NCBI RefSeq assembly: GCF_009877435.1
Contig: NZ_WXEX01000004.1
Coordinates: 1 to 64,000, forward strand
DNA: 64,000 nt
DNA from: Heliomicrobium gestii
Lineage (GTDB): Bacteria > Bacillota > Desulfitobacteriia > Heliobacteriales > Heliobacteriaceae
Direction of reading: 5' to 3'
The first letter of the stretch is position 1. The number at the start of each line of letters is the position of its first letter. The notes beneath the pieces are model-generated. The model did no database searches. It had not been told where the DNA came from and saw nothing but the letters and a program-made list of their open reading frames with translations. A program made the position numbers and the translations under genes. Shown piece after piece: positions 27,060 through 34,420 of the stretch.

Positions 27060-27257
27060 TTAGAGATAAGGAAGCAGTTCCTTCAGCTTCGGCGTGTCTT
27101 CCTTGGCGACGACAGAGGTGCCGCGGAGCTGGCGCTTGCGCTTGGCCGACTTCTTCTCCAGGATGTGACGGGTGAAGGCGTTTTTGGCTTTGAATTTGCC
27201 GGAGGCGGTTTTCTTGAACCGTTTGGCCGCCCCGCGGTGCGTTTTCATTTTAGGCAT
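27060..27257 (-). CDS. rpmI: ribosomal protein L35
   Basis: 65 aa, exact family size: starts [17 protein letters not shown] and ends KLKELLPYL. The ATG at 27257 is preceded by GGAG in TTGAGGAGTTGAAC. A longer in-frame extension to 27347 is not part of the protein. 34 nt after infC. Confidence 0.97.
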   Translation of the reverse strand: MPKMKTHRGAAKRFKKTASGKFKAKNAFTRHILEKKSAKRKRQLRGTSVVAKEDTPKLKELLPYL

Positions 27258-27291
27258 GTCGTTCAACTCCTCAATGCGAGTAAAGGGGCGA

Positions 27292-27891
27292 TTATTCGGC
27301 GGCGTCTCCGGTGGCCGGGGTTGCCGCTTTCTCAGCCGTTTTGGCATCCCGAGGCTTCTCGGCGCGAGGTTCCCGCTGGGTCTCGGCTTTCGGCGCCAGG
27401 ATCATGATCATGTTGCGGCCTTCCACCTTGGCGTCGCGTTCCACATTGGAAATGGGTCGACAGACCTCAGCCAATCGGACACACAACTGCCGGCCCAACT
27501 CGGGGTGGGTGATCTCCCGTCCACGGAACATGATCGTGACCTTGACCTTGTCGCCGTCCTCCAAAAAGCGGATGGCGTTGCGGGCCTTCGTGTCAAAATC
27601 GTGGTCCTCAATGTTCGGGCGCAGTTTAACCTCTTTGATACTGACAATTTTCTGTTTTTTGCGAGCTTCCCGTTCCCGTTTGCTCTGCTCAAACTTATAC
27701 TTGCCGTAATCCATGATCCGGCATACGGGAGGTTTGGCCGTCGGCGCCACCTCCACCAGATCGAGGTTGCTCTCCTGGGCGACGCGCAGGGCGTCGCGGA
27801 TATTGAGAATACCCAACTGTTCCCCTTCGTTGCCCACCAAGCGAACTTCGCGGACGCGGATCTCCTCGTTGATGCGCAGGTCCTTGCTGAT
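27292..27891 (-). CDS. infC: translation initiation factor IF-3
   Basis: 199 aa. Controls start-codon and initiator-tRNA fidelity on the 30S subunit. N-domain [20 protein letters not shown], linker [21 protein letters not shown]-domain with [17 protein letters not shown]; a low-complexity Ala/Glu tail follows. No ATG, GTG or TTG gives a full N-domain: the first such codon (TTG 27840) would cut off [10 protein letters not shown]. An in-frame TGA lies at about 27900, leaving ACA-TTT-ATC, and ATC at 27891-27889 is 7 nt behind AGGGGGTG. I infer an AUC start, matching the known use of rare start codons in infC for autoregulation. Confidence 0.93.
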   Translation of the reverse strand: MSKDLRINEEIRVREVRLVGNEGEQLGILNIRDALRVAQESNLDLVEVAPTAKPPVCRIMDYGKYKFEQSKREREARKKQKIVSIKEVKLRPNIEDHDFDTKARNAIRFLEDGDKVKVTIMFRGREITHPELGRQLCVRLAEVCRPISNVERDAKVEGRNMIMILAPKAETQREPRAEKPRDAKTAEKAATPATGDAAE

Positions 27892-28095
27892 AAATGTTCA
27901 CCCCCTGATTTCTTCCAAACGAAACAAACAAAAAATGCGGGGTCTTCCACCCGCATGCTTCTCCCATTGCACGACGCAACCGGTTCGGCGAAGGCCGTTC
28001 CTGAGCTGCGCGGCTCTGACGGATAAACCCAGCTGCACTCTTTCGCGCCTGGGTGAGAAGCGGATGGCTTCTGCTTGTTTGTCGTTCCGCTGGTA
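27892..28095 (-). ncRNA. infC operon leader with attenuator (probable L20 leader)
   Basis: The leader of about 200 nt contains a strong terminator-like hairpin (ATGCGGG and CCCGCAT, 27956-27935) followed on the minus strand by a long T-rich run, 44 nt before the infC start. Paired segments upstream (such as GTGCAGCTGGG and the GCGCAGCTC region) could form an antiterminator. The gene order infC-rpmI-rplT and location fit the Firmicute L20 leader. I did not verify the L20-binding pseudo-rRNA motif. Confidence 0.65.
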
Positions 28096-28125
28096 ACTAT
28101 AGCATATGGCGCAGAGACATGTCAA
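28096..28125 (-). promoter_or_regulatory. sigma-A promoter of infC operon
   Basis: On the minus strand, a perfect TTGACA (28125-28120), an 18-nt spacer and TATAGT (28101-28096). Confidence 0.8.
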
Positions 28126-28192
28126 GAGAATTGGCACATCCTTTCTTTCGCCCGCTTACATTGGATATAAATGGCATATTGGAGGGAGTCCC

Positions 28193-28369
28193 ATGACGCA
28201 TCCCTTCTCTCCGGCTTTCACTAAACTCCTGCACAATGAGGACGGGCAAGGGCTTGTCGAATATGGCTTGATCCTGGCGCTGGTCGTCATTGTTTGTATC
28301 GCGATGTTGCGAAGTATGGGGGGATCTCTGACGAACAAGTTTACAGAAATCAACAACGCCATCAATTAA
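28193..28369 (+). CDS. flp: Flp/Fap-type pilin 1
   Basis: 58 aa. Structural subunit of a Tad pilus. Short leader MTHPFSPAFTKLLHNEDGQG followed by the Flp signature GLVEYGLILALVVIVCIAML: processing is expected at Gly before LVEY, with Glu at position +3 or so and Tyr next to it, as in Flp pilins. ATG at 28193 behind GGAGGGAG. Nearly identical in its core to the second pilin 295 nt downstream, so a tandem duplication. Confidence 0.92.
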   Translation: MTHPFSPAFTKLLHNEDGQGLVEYGLILALVVIVCIAMLRSMGGSLTNKFTEINNAIN

Positions 28370-28386
28370 TTCACTTTAGCAGCCAA

Positions 28387-28430
28387 TTACATGCTTTTGG
28401 GGGTAGCGAAAGCTCAAAGCGCGCATGTAA
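28387..28430 (+). ncRNA. candidate structured RNA between the two pilin genes
   Basis: Outer stem TTACATGC (28387-28394) pairs perfectly with GCATGTAA (28423-28430). Inside is a short AGC-GAAA-GCT hairpin (28405-28414) with a GNRA tetraloop, flanked by a G-rich strand and CAAAGCGC. There is no T run after it, so it is not a simple terminator. It may be an mRNA stabiliser, a processing site or a small ligand-binding element. I do not recognise a known riboswitch class. Confidence 0.4.
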
Positions 28431-28487
28431 CTATTTTCCAACTATTTGTGTAGTGTGTATTATAAAAAGACAAAAGGAGGGACTGTC

Positions 28488-28664
28488 GTGAGAGAGTGGA
28501 TCACCAACAATATGCAGCTTCTGATTGATGACGAAGACGGGCAAGGGCTTGTTGAATACGGTCTAATCCTAGCACTCGTCGTCATCGTCTGCATCGCCTT
28601 ACTAAGAGGAATAGGAACCTCAATGACCAACAAGCTGAATCAAGTCAACAACGCGCTTTCCTAA
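28488..28664 (+). CDS. flp: Flp/Fap-type pilin 2
   Basis: 58 aa. The GTG at 28488 follows AAAGGAGG. It has the same core as pilin 1 (DGQGLVEYGLILALVVIVCIA) with a different leader (VREWITNNMQLLIDDE) and C-terminus (TNKLNQVNNALS). The two genes may give a major and a minor pilin or a back-up copy. Confidence 0.92.
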   Translation: MREWITNNMQLLIDDEDGQGLVEYGLILALVVIVCIALLRGIGTSMTNKLNQVNNALS

Positions 28665-28716
28665 TAGGCACCGAATCAACATTCCCACGCCAACAGTTTC
28701 TTCTAAACTACAAATC

Positions 28717-28745
28717 GACCCTACTCCCGTAGGGTCTTCCTTTCT
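28717..28745 (+). terminator. hairpin after pilin 2, probable partial terminator
   Basis: Perfect 8-bp stem GACCCTAC / GTAGGGTC with a TCCC loop (28717-28736), followed by TTCCTTTCT. The poor T run suggests leaky termination, which would give more pilin mRNA than assembly-machine mRNA. Confidence 0.6.
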
Positions 28746-28766
28746 ATTCAAAGGTGGTTTGCGCCG

Positions 28767-29264
28767 ATGACCCTTTCCCTGAACGCGCTCCTGCTCTCGG
28801 CGCTCATTCTCTCGGCCGGCTACTGTGACCTCCGCTACGGCAAGATTTACAACAAATTGAACCTGGCTTTTTTCTTAACTGCCCTCGCAGCCAACAGCAT
28901 CCTCCATGGGTTCAGCGGGTTCCTCCATTCGCTGGCCGGCGCAGTCGCCGGGTTGCTCCTGCTGCTCATCCCCTTCTTTCTCGGTTGGGTAGGCGGCGGC
29001 GATGTGAAATTCCTCGCCGCCGCCGGCGCCTTCACGGGACCTCTGGCCATCGCCTGGTCGGCGGCCTATGGCATCCTCCTCTTCGGCATCGTCTCCTGCC
29101 TGATCATCCTCATCCGCGGCGGCGCCCGCAACTTCTTTTCTTATCTGATCACACTCCTCTTGCTCCGGCAACTGCCGGCAAGCCCCGACGGCGACTATGG
29201 GCGTCTACCCTTGGGGCTTTTTCTCGGACTGGGGATCGGCCTGCACTGCGGGCTGGGCCTTTAG
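28767..29264 (+). CDS. Tad prepilin peptidase (TadV/CpaA, A24 family)
   Basis: 165 aa, about five to six membrane helices. Aspartic protease that trims the Flp pilins at the inner face of the membrane. Catalytic Asp residues sit in YCDLRYGKIYN and in GGGDVKFLAAAGA. No N-terminal methyltransferase domain, as typical for TadV. First gene of the assembly part of the operon. Confidence 0.93.
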   Translation: MTLSLNALLLSALILSAGYCDLRYGKIYNKLNLAFFLTALAANSILHGFSGFLHSLAGAVAGLLLLLIPFFLGWVGGGDVKFLAAAGAFTGPLAIAWSAAYGILLFGIVSCLIILIRGGARNFFSYLITLLLLRQLPASPDGDYGRLPLGLFLGLGIGLHCGLGL

Positions 29265-29285
29265 GGACGAGGGGAGGAACGGCCC

Positions 29286-29954
29286 ATGCGACGTCTTGAG
29301 CGAAAATCCCTGTTCCTTGCCTTGAGTGTAGCCCTGACGCTGACGGGACTGCTGCTCTATGTGACCCAGCAGCAAGCCCGCCAGGATAAACCCGTCATCC
29401 CTGTCGTCATCGCCGTAGAAAAGATCCCGGCCCGCTCCGTCATCCAGGCCAAGCAGATCGAGGAAACGCTCGTCCCGGAAAAATACGCCCTCACCGGTCA
29501 CGCCGCTCAGGCGAGTCAGGTGGTGGGCCAGGTCGCCCGAGAAACGCTCTTCCCAGGCGAGCAGATCCTCACAGGCCGGCTCGTCCAAGGCTCCGACGGG
29601 CTCGCGGCGATCATCCCCAACGGGTACCGGGCCATCTCCGTCAAGGTGGAGCCGGTGGCCGCCGTCGGGGGGCTGGTGAAGCGAGGCGATTTTATTGACA
29701 TCCTCGTCTTTACGGGGCCGCCCTTGGTCCCTTCCCCCTCTGCCAAGACGATCTTCGAGAACGTGGAGATCCTGGAGACCGGTCCAGGCAAAACCCCCGA
29801 AGAGATCACTGTCATCACCCTCTGCATGAAGCCGAAGGACGCCGAAACGCTCTTTCTGTACAACAAGACGGGAGAACTGCGGCTGGCCTTGCGAGCGCCA
29901 GGCGATACAGGCCCCATCCTGCTTCCCGTCCGTTCGGCGGAACCGGCGCTGTGA
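29286..29954 (+). CDS. cpaB: Flp pilus assembly protein CpaB/RcpC
   Basis: 222 aa. N-terminal membrane helix (SLFLALSVALTLTGLLLYV), then an SAF-type domain (IPARSVIQAKQIEETLVPEKY ... GEQILTGRLV) and the RcpC domain (AISVKVEPVAAVGGLVKRGDFIDIL). In diderms it helps the secretin; here no secretin gene exists, so it probably works at the cell wall. Spaced 21 nt from the peptidase gene. Confidence 0.9.
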   Translation: MRRLERKSLFLALSVALTLTGLLLYVTQQQARQDKPVIPVVIAVEKIPARSVIQAKQIEETLVPEKYALTGHAAQASQVVGQVARETLFPGEQILTGRLVQGSDGLAAIIPNGYRAISVKVEPVAAVGGLVKRGDFIDILVFTGPPLVPSPSAKTIFENVEILETGPGKTPEEITVITLCMKPKDAETLFLYNKTGELRLALRAPGDTGPILLPVRSAEPAL

Positions 29955-29970
29955 GGAGGACCTAAGGACG

Positions 29971-31215
29971 ATGGATAAAATACGCCTCCTGCTTGCCAGT
30001 GCCAACTACGAGACAAACGTCTCCCTCCGCGCCCTCCTGGAGCCTTTTCACGAGTACAAGATCATCGGCGACGCTGACAACGGACAAAAAGCGATCGAGA
30101 TGGCACTCCACTACCTGCCCGACATTGTCGTCCTATCGACCCACTTGCCCGGTATCGATGGCCTGGAGGCGACGCAGCAAATCGTGGGGCAGGCGCCTTA
30201 TATCGGTGTCATCCTCTTTGGCGCCGGCGATCCCGTGGAATTAATGCGCCGGTCCATGCAGGCGGGCGCCGGCGATTTTCTTGAGTTTCCCGTCACCGGC
30301 GCCCGCCTGCGCAAGTCAATCACCAGCCTATTCGAGGTAAAAAAGCGCCAGCGCGCCCACCTGAGCGAAAACCCGCTCGTCGTCCCCCGGCGCCAGCCCC
30401 GGGTCATCTCCGTCTTCAGCAGCAAGGGCGGCGTCGGCAAAACGTTGGTGGCAGTCAATCTCGCCGTTTGCCTCCGTGAGTTGACCCGCGGCGATCTGCT
30501 TCTCCTCGACCTGGACCTGCAGTTCGGCAATGTGGCCGACATGCTGGGCCTGGAGGCGAAGACGAACATCATCAATCTGTTGGCCGATCGCGGTCAGATC
30601 GAGCACACCGAGTTGGACCGCTATCTCGTCGCCCATGAGAGCGGCGTCCGCGTCCTGCCGGCGCCGCCGGAACCGGACCAGGCCGATCTGGTCGGCGAAG
30701 AGGATGTGCGGGACCTGCTCTCGCTCTTCACGAAGACCTTCGATTACATCGTCATCGACCTGCCGCCGCTTTTCAACGACGTCGTGTTGACGAGCCTGGA
30801 ACGAGCCGATCACCTCCTCCTGATCACCACGCTGGAGATACCGACGGTCAAAAACGTCAAAGGGGGGATCGACATCCTGAAGCGGCTCGACTTCCCTCCC
30901 GAGAAGCTGCATCTGGTGATCAACCGTCACAACCCGAACCGTGAACTGGGTGTCGATGACGTGCGCCGCTATTTGGGTGTGCGCAACCTCTTCCTCATCG
31001 ATGACAACCCGGAGCGGGTGATCCAATCGATCAACACGGGTGAGCCGCTGGTCTTGCAATCGCGAGAGGCCCCGGCGGCCCGGCAGATCGCCAAACTGGC
31101 CGATCACCTGATCCGCTATGACCGTCCCGGCGAGCTGGATCGCCGCGCTTCCGGCGACGGCAAGCCATCTTTTCTGAGCCGTCTCTTCGGAAAGGGGGCG
31201 CCGCAGGATGGCTAA
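29971..31215 (+). CDS. cpaE: pilus localisation ATPase CpaE/TadZ with degenerate receiver
   Basis: 414 aa. N-terminal receiver-like domain (residues 1-120) followed by a ParA/MinD ATPase with deviant Walker A SSKGGVGKT (151-158) and DLPPLFNDVV. In Tad systems it places the pilus machine at the pole or membrane. The receiver lacks the phospho-acceptor: the usual Asp is Ser56 (VVLSTHLPGIDG), and the usual Lys before FP is Glu105. This is typical of the atypical receivers of TadZ, so phosphorylation is unlikely. Its 3' end overlaps cpaF by 8 nt. Confidence 0.92.
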   Translation: MDKIRLLLASANYETNVSLRALLEPFHEYKIIGDADNGQKAIEMALHYLPDIVVLSTHLPGIDGLEATQQIVGQAPYIGVILFGAGDPVELMRRSMQAGAGDFLEFPVTGARLRKSITSLFEVKKRQRAHLSENPLVVPRRQPRVISVFSSKGGVGKTLVAVNLAVCLRELTRGDLLLLDLDLQFGNVADMLGLEAKTNIINLLADRGQIEHTELDRYLVAHESGVRVLPAPPEPDQADLVGEEDVRDLLSLFTKTFDYIVIDLPPLFNDVVLTSLERADHLLLITTLEIPTVKNVKGGIDILKRLDFPPEKLHLVINRHNPNRELGVDDVRRYLGVRNLFLIDDNPERVIQSINTGEPLVLQSREAPAARQIAKLADHLIRYDRPGELDRRASGDGKPSFLSRLFGKGAPQDG

Positions 31216-32578
31216 CCAGGATGGCCGGAAGGACGGACGAGAGAGCCTTTTTGCCAGCAGCGCCTCTCGGCTGCAAGAATCCCTGCTCGAACGGATGAAA
31301 CAGCGCAAACCGCCGTCCTCTGAGTCGCCGGAACCGGAGGCTTCCTCCGATACAGCCCTGCTGGGAACGGTGCAAAAGCGGGTGATCAATGAGTTGGAGG
31401 TGTCCGCTCTCGGGGGCGTGAGTGACGAAGGGGAACTGAAGCGCCGGATCGAGCCGGTCTTGGAGGTCGTCTGCGCCCGAGAGTTCCCCAACCTGACAAA
31501 GTTCCAAAAAAACCAGGTCGTCGCGGCGCTGATCGATGACATCACCGGCCTGGGTCCCTTGCAGCGGCTGATGACCGATGAGACCATCTCCGAGATCATG
31601 GTCAACGGGCCCACTCAAGTCTATGTGGAGCGACGGGGTGTGATCGCGCCCGTCAACATCCGATTTCGCGATGACGACCATGTGCTCCAGATCATCGATA
31701 AAATCGTGACCCCCATCGGACGGCGCATCGATGAAAGCTCTCCCATGGTCGATGCGCGACTTCCTGACGGTTCCCGCGTCAATGCCGTCATTCCGCCCAT
31801 CTCCCTGAAGGGGCCGCTGCTGACGATCCGCAAGTTTTCCAAGATTCCCTTGACCATCGCCAACCTGATCCACCTGGGCGCCCTGACCGGTGAGATGGCC
31901 AAGTTTCTCGAGGCGGCTGTCATCGCCGAGGCAAATATCATCATCGCCGGGGGTACCGGCAGCGGCAAGACGACCTTTTTGAACGTACTCAGTTCCTTCA
32001 TCCCCCAAGGTGACCGGATCATCACGATTGAAGACGCGGCGGAACTCCAACTCCACCAGCCCCATGTGCTCTCTCTGGAAGCGCGCCCGGTGAACATCGA
32101 AGGGCGCGGGGAAATCTCGATCCGCGATCTGGTCCGCAACAGCCTGCGCATGCGCCCCGACCGGATCGTCATCGGCGAGGTGCGGGGCGCTGAGGCCCTC
32201 GACATGCTTCAGGCCATGAACACCGGTCATGACGGCTCCCTGTCAACGATCCACGCCAACTCTTGTCGCGACGCCCTCAGCCGCCTCGAAACGATGATCC
32301 TCTTTACAGGCATTGAACTGCCCCTGCGGGCGATCCGCGATCAGATCGCCTCCGCCATCGACATCATCCTCTTCCTGGAGCGGCTCTCCGACGGATCGCG
32401 CCGGGTGACAGAGGTGTCCGAGGTGACAGGCACGGAAGGCGATGTGATCGTCACCCAAAAGCTCTTCCACTTCGAAAAAAAGGGGAAGCTGAACGGAAAA
32501 ATACTGGGCGATTTTCATCACGCCGACATCCGACCCAAGCTCTATGACCGCTTCGCTGCGCTCGGCATCTCCTTCTAG
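31208..32578 (+). CDS. cpaF: Tad pilus assembly ATPase CpaF/TadA
   Basis: 456 aa. Type II/IV secretion ATPase that powers pilus extension and perhaps retraction. N-terminal helical part, then IMVNGPTQVYVERRGVI, Walker A IIAGGTGSGKTTFLN, Asp box TIEDAAELQL, Walker B-like PDRIVIGEVRGAEALD and the His box GHDGSLSTIHAN. Translation-coupled to cpaE. Confidence 0.95.
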   Translation: MANQDGRKDGRESLFASSASRLQESLLERMKQRKPPSSESPEPEASSDTALLGTVQKRVINELEVSALGGVSDEGELKRRIEPVLEVVCAREFPNLTKFQKNQVVAALIDDITGLGPLQRLMTDETISEIMVNGPTQVYVERRGVIAPVNIRFRDDDHVLQIIDKIVTPIGRRIDESSPMVDARLPDGSRVNAVIPPISLKGPLLTIRKFSKIPLTIANLIHLGALTGEMAKFLEAAVIAEANIIIAGGTGSGKTTFLNVLSSFIPQGDRIITIEDAAELQLHQPHVLSLEARPVNIEGRGEISIRDLVRNSLRMRPDRIVIGEVRGAEALDMLQAMNTGHDGSLSTIHANSCRDALSRLETMILFTGIELPLRAIRDQIASAIDIILFLERLSDGSRRVTEVSEVTGTEGDVIVTQKLFHFEKKGKLNGKILGDFHHADIRPKLYDRFAALGISF

Positions 32579-32591
32579 AGGAGGCGGCGGC

Positions 32592-33509
32592 ATGCTCTCC
32601 TTGCTCGTGGTCATCCTGACGCCGATCCTGGTCTACGTCTTTTACCAACTCTTCCACTCGATCCTCTACGGGCGCTATGTGCAGCAACGATTCGAGAAAG
32701 CCAGCGCAACATCGCCGGAGAAGCCCAAACGGTTTATCTGGCGCCCGCCTCCGCTCGCCAAAAGCCTGATCAATCGCATCGAAAAAATGCTGTCCGAGGC
32801 CTCACTGCCCGTCGATCCCCTTCGCTTTCTTCGCCAATCCGCCTCCGCCTGCCTGATCGCCGCTCTCCTGGCATGGGCCCTGACGGGACAGATCTGGACC
32901 GGCGTCCTCTCCCTCACCGGCAGCCCCCTGATCATCCGTTGGTGGCTCACCCGGGCCAAAGGGCAACGGGTGCGCCACCTGACCAACCAGTTGCCAGACG
33001 TGCTCGACACCATCTCCGGCAGCCTCCGCGCCGGCTACAGCCTGATGCAGGCGATGAGCATGCTTGCCGCCGAAGGCGCCCCGCCGACGTCGGAAGAGTT
33101 TTATCTGATCCTGGAAGACATCCGCATGGGCAAGAGTTACGAAGACGCCTTCGGGCGCTTTGCCGAGCGCAACCCCACCGAAGAGATTCAAGCGATCGTC
33201 ACCGCCACCCTGATCAGCCGTGAGACAGGGGGCAACCTTTCGAACGTGCTCGACACGGTGGCGCAAACGCTCCGGGAAAAGGAGCAACTGCGCCGGGAGG
33301 TCAACAGCCTGACCGCGCAAGGTCGCCTGTCCGGTCTGATCCTGTTTCTGCTTCCCTTTGCCATGGCCCTGTTCATTCAACTCATCAATCCAGACTACCT
33401 GACACCGCTCTATACGACCACACTGGGCCAGGCGCTCGTCGTCGGCGGCTTGTTGGGGCAGCTTGTAGGCGCCCTGGTCATCCGCCGGATCATCATGATT
33501 GACTGGTGA
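32592..33509 (+). CDS. tadB: pilus platform protein TadB
   Basis: 305 aa. Inner-membrane GspF-like platform subunit: membrane helices at both ends, and a T2SSF domain with LPDVLDTISGSLRAGYSLMQAM and ETGGNLSNVLDTVAQTLREK. The ATG at 32592 behind AGGAGGCGG is preferred over an earlier start inside cpaF. Overlaps tadC by 4 nt. Confidence 0.93.
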   Translation: MLSLLVVILTPILVYVFYQLFHSILYGRYVQQRFEKASATSPEKPKRFIWRPPPLAKSLINRIEKMLSEASLPVDPLRFLRQSASACLIAALLAWALTGQIWTGVLSLTGSPLIIRWWLTRAKGQRVRHLTNQLPDVLDTISGSLRAGYSLMQAMSMLAAEGAPPTSEEFYLILEDIRMGKSYEDAFGRFAERNPTEEIQAIVTATLISRETGGNLSNVLDTVAQTLREKEQLRREVNSLTAQGRLSGLILFLLPFAMALFIQLINPDYLTPLYTTTLGQALVVGGLLGQLVGALVIRRIIMIDW

Positions 33510-34408
33510 TTTCCATGGGTCTTGATGACAGCGGATTGCTCCTCTTTTTTGGCGGCCTCCTGGCCACCTTCTACACCTTTTTCCACCGTCGCTTCCTGCA
33601 GGATGCCATCCGTCGCCAACTGCTCCAGAGGGCGTCGGCGTCGCGAAGGGTGAAGCAGAAGACTCCCCTTCTCTCCGACCTTCTTCTGCAATCCCTCAAA
33701 AAGAGGCTCCTCGGCCTCGCTCCCCGCTCTTGGCTGGAACGCTTTGAGCGGATGCTGCGACGTGCCGGTTACCGGTGGGGAACAGGCGACGTGATCTTCC
33801 TCAAGGGCCTGCTGACCCTCGTCGGCTTCTCCCTCGCCTTGCTGCTGGCGCCGGACAGTTGGCGCCTGGCGCTGCGAGGCGCCGTGGCTGTCCTGGCCGC
33901 CGCCGCCGCCTTTATGCTGCCCGACTTCTTCCTGATCCGCCAGGCGCAGTTGCGACAGCGCCAGATCCGCCAGTCGCTGCCATCCTTTATCGACAACCTG
34001 ATCACCTGTGTCGAGGCGGGACTGGGCCTCGACCTGGCGCTCAATCGCGTCGTCCAATTGATGGGCGGTCCCTTGTCTGACGAGGTTTCCGGCGCCCTCA
34101 CAGAGATCCGCTACGGGAAAGCGCGGCGCGACGCCTTTCGCAGCCTGTCGGAACGAGTCAACCTGCCAGAGTTGAGCGCTTTTTTGACAGCTCTCGTCAA
34201 CGGCGAGCAACTGGGCATGAGCATAGGCGCTATCCTGCGCGTCCAGGGGCAACAGATCCGGGAGCGGCGCAAGCTGCAGATCCGCGAGGAAGCCTACAAG
34301 ATCCCCGTCAAACTGCTCTTTCCCCTCGTCCTGTTCATCTTTCCCGTCCTGTTTCTCGTCCTCTTGGGACCCGCCGCCATCAAAGTTTCTGAGTCCATGT
34401 TCCGTTAG
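33506..34408 (+). CDS. tadC: pilus platform protein TadC
   Basis: 300 aa. Second GspF-like subunit: T2SSF domain with LPSFIDNLITCVEAGLGLDLALNRV and NLPELSAFLTALVNGEQLGMSIGAIL, and C-terminal membrane helices. The GTG at 33506 overlaps the tadB stop; an ATG nine bases on is an alternative. Confidence 0.93.
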   Translation: MISMGLDDSGLLLFFGGLLATFYTFFHRRFLQDAIRRQLLQRASASRRVKQKTPLLSDLLLQSLKKRLLGLAPRSWLERFERMLRRAGYRWGTGDVIFLKGLLTLVGFSLALLLAPDSWRLALRGAVAVLAAAAAFMLPDFFLIRQAQLRQRQIRQSLPSFIDNLITCVEAGLGLDLALNRVVQLMGGPLSDEVSGALTEIRYGKARRDAFRSLSERVNLPELSAFLTALVNGEQLGMSIGAILRVQGQQIRERRKLQIREEAYKIPVKLLFPLVLFIFPVLFLVLLGPAAIKVSESMFR

Positions 34409-34420
34409 GGAGGCGATCCT

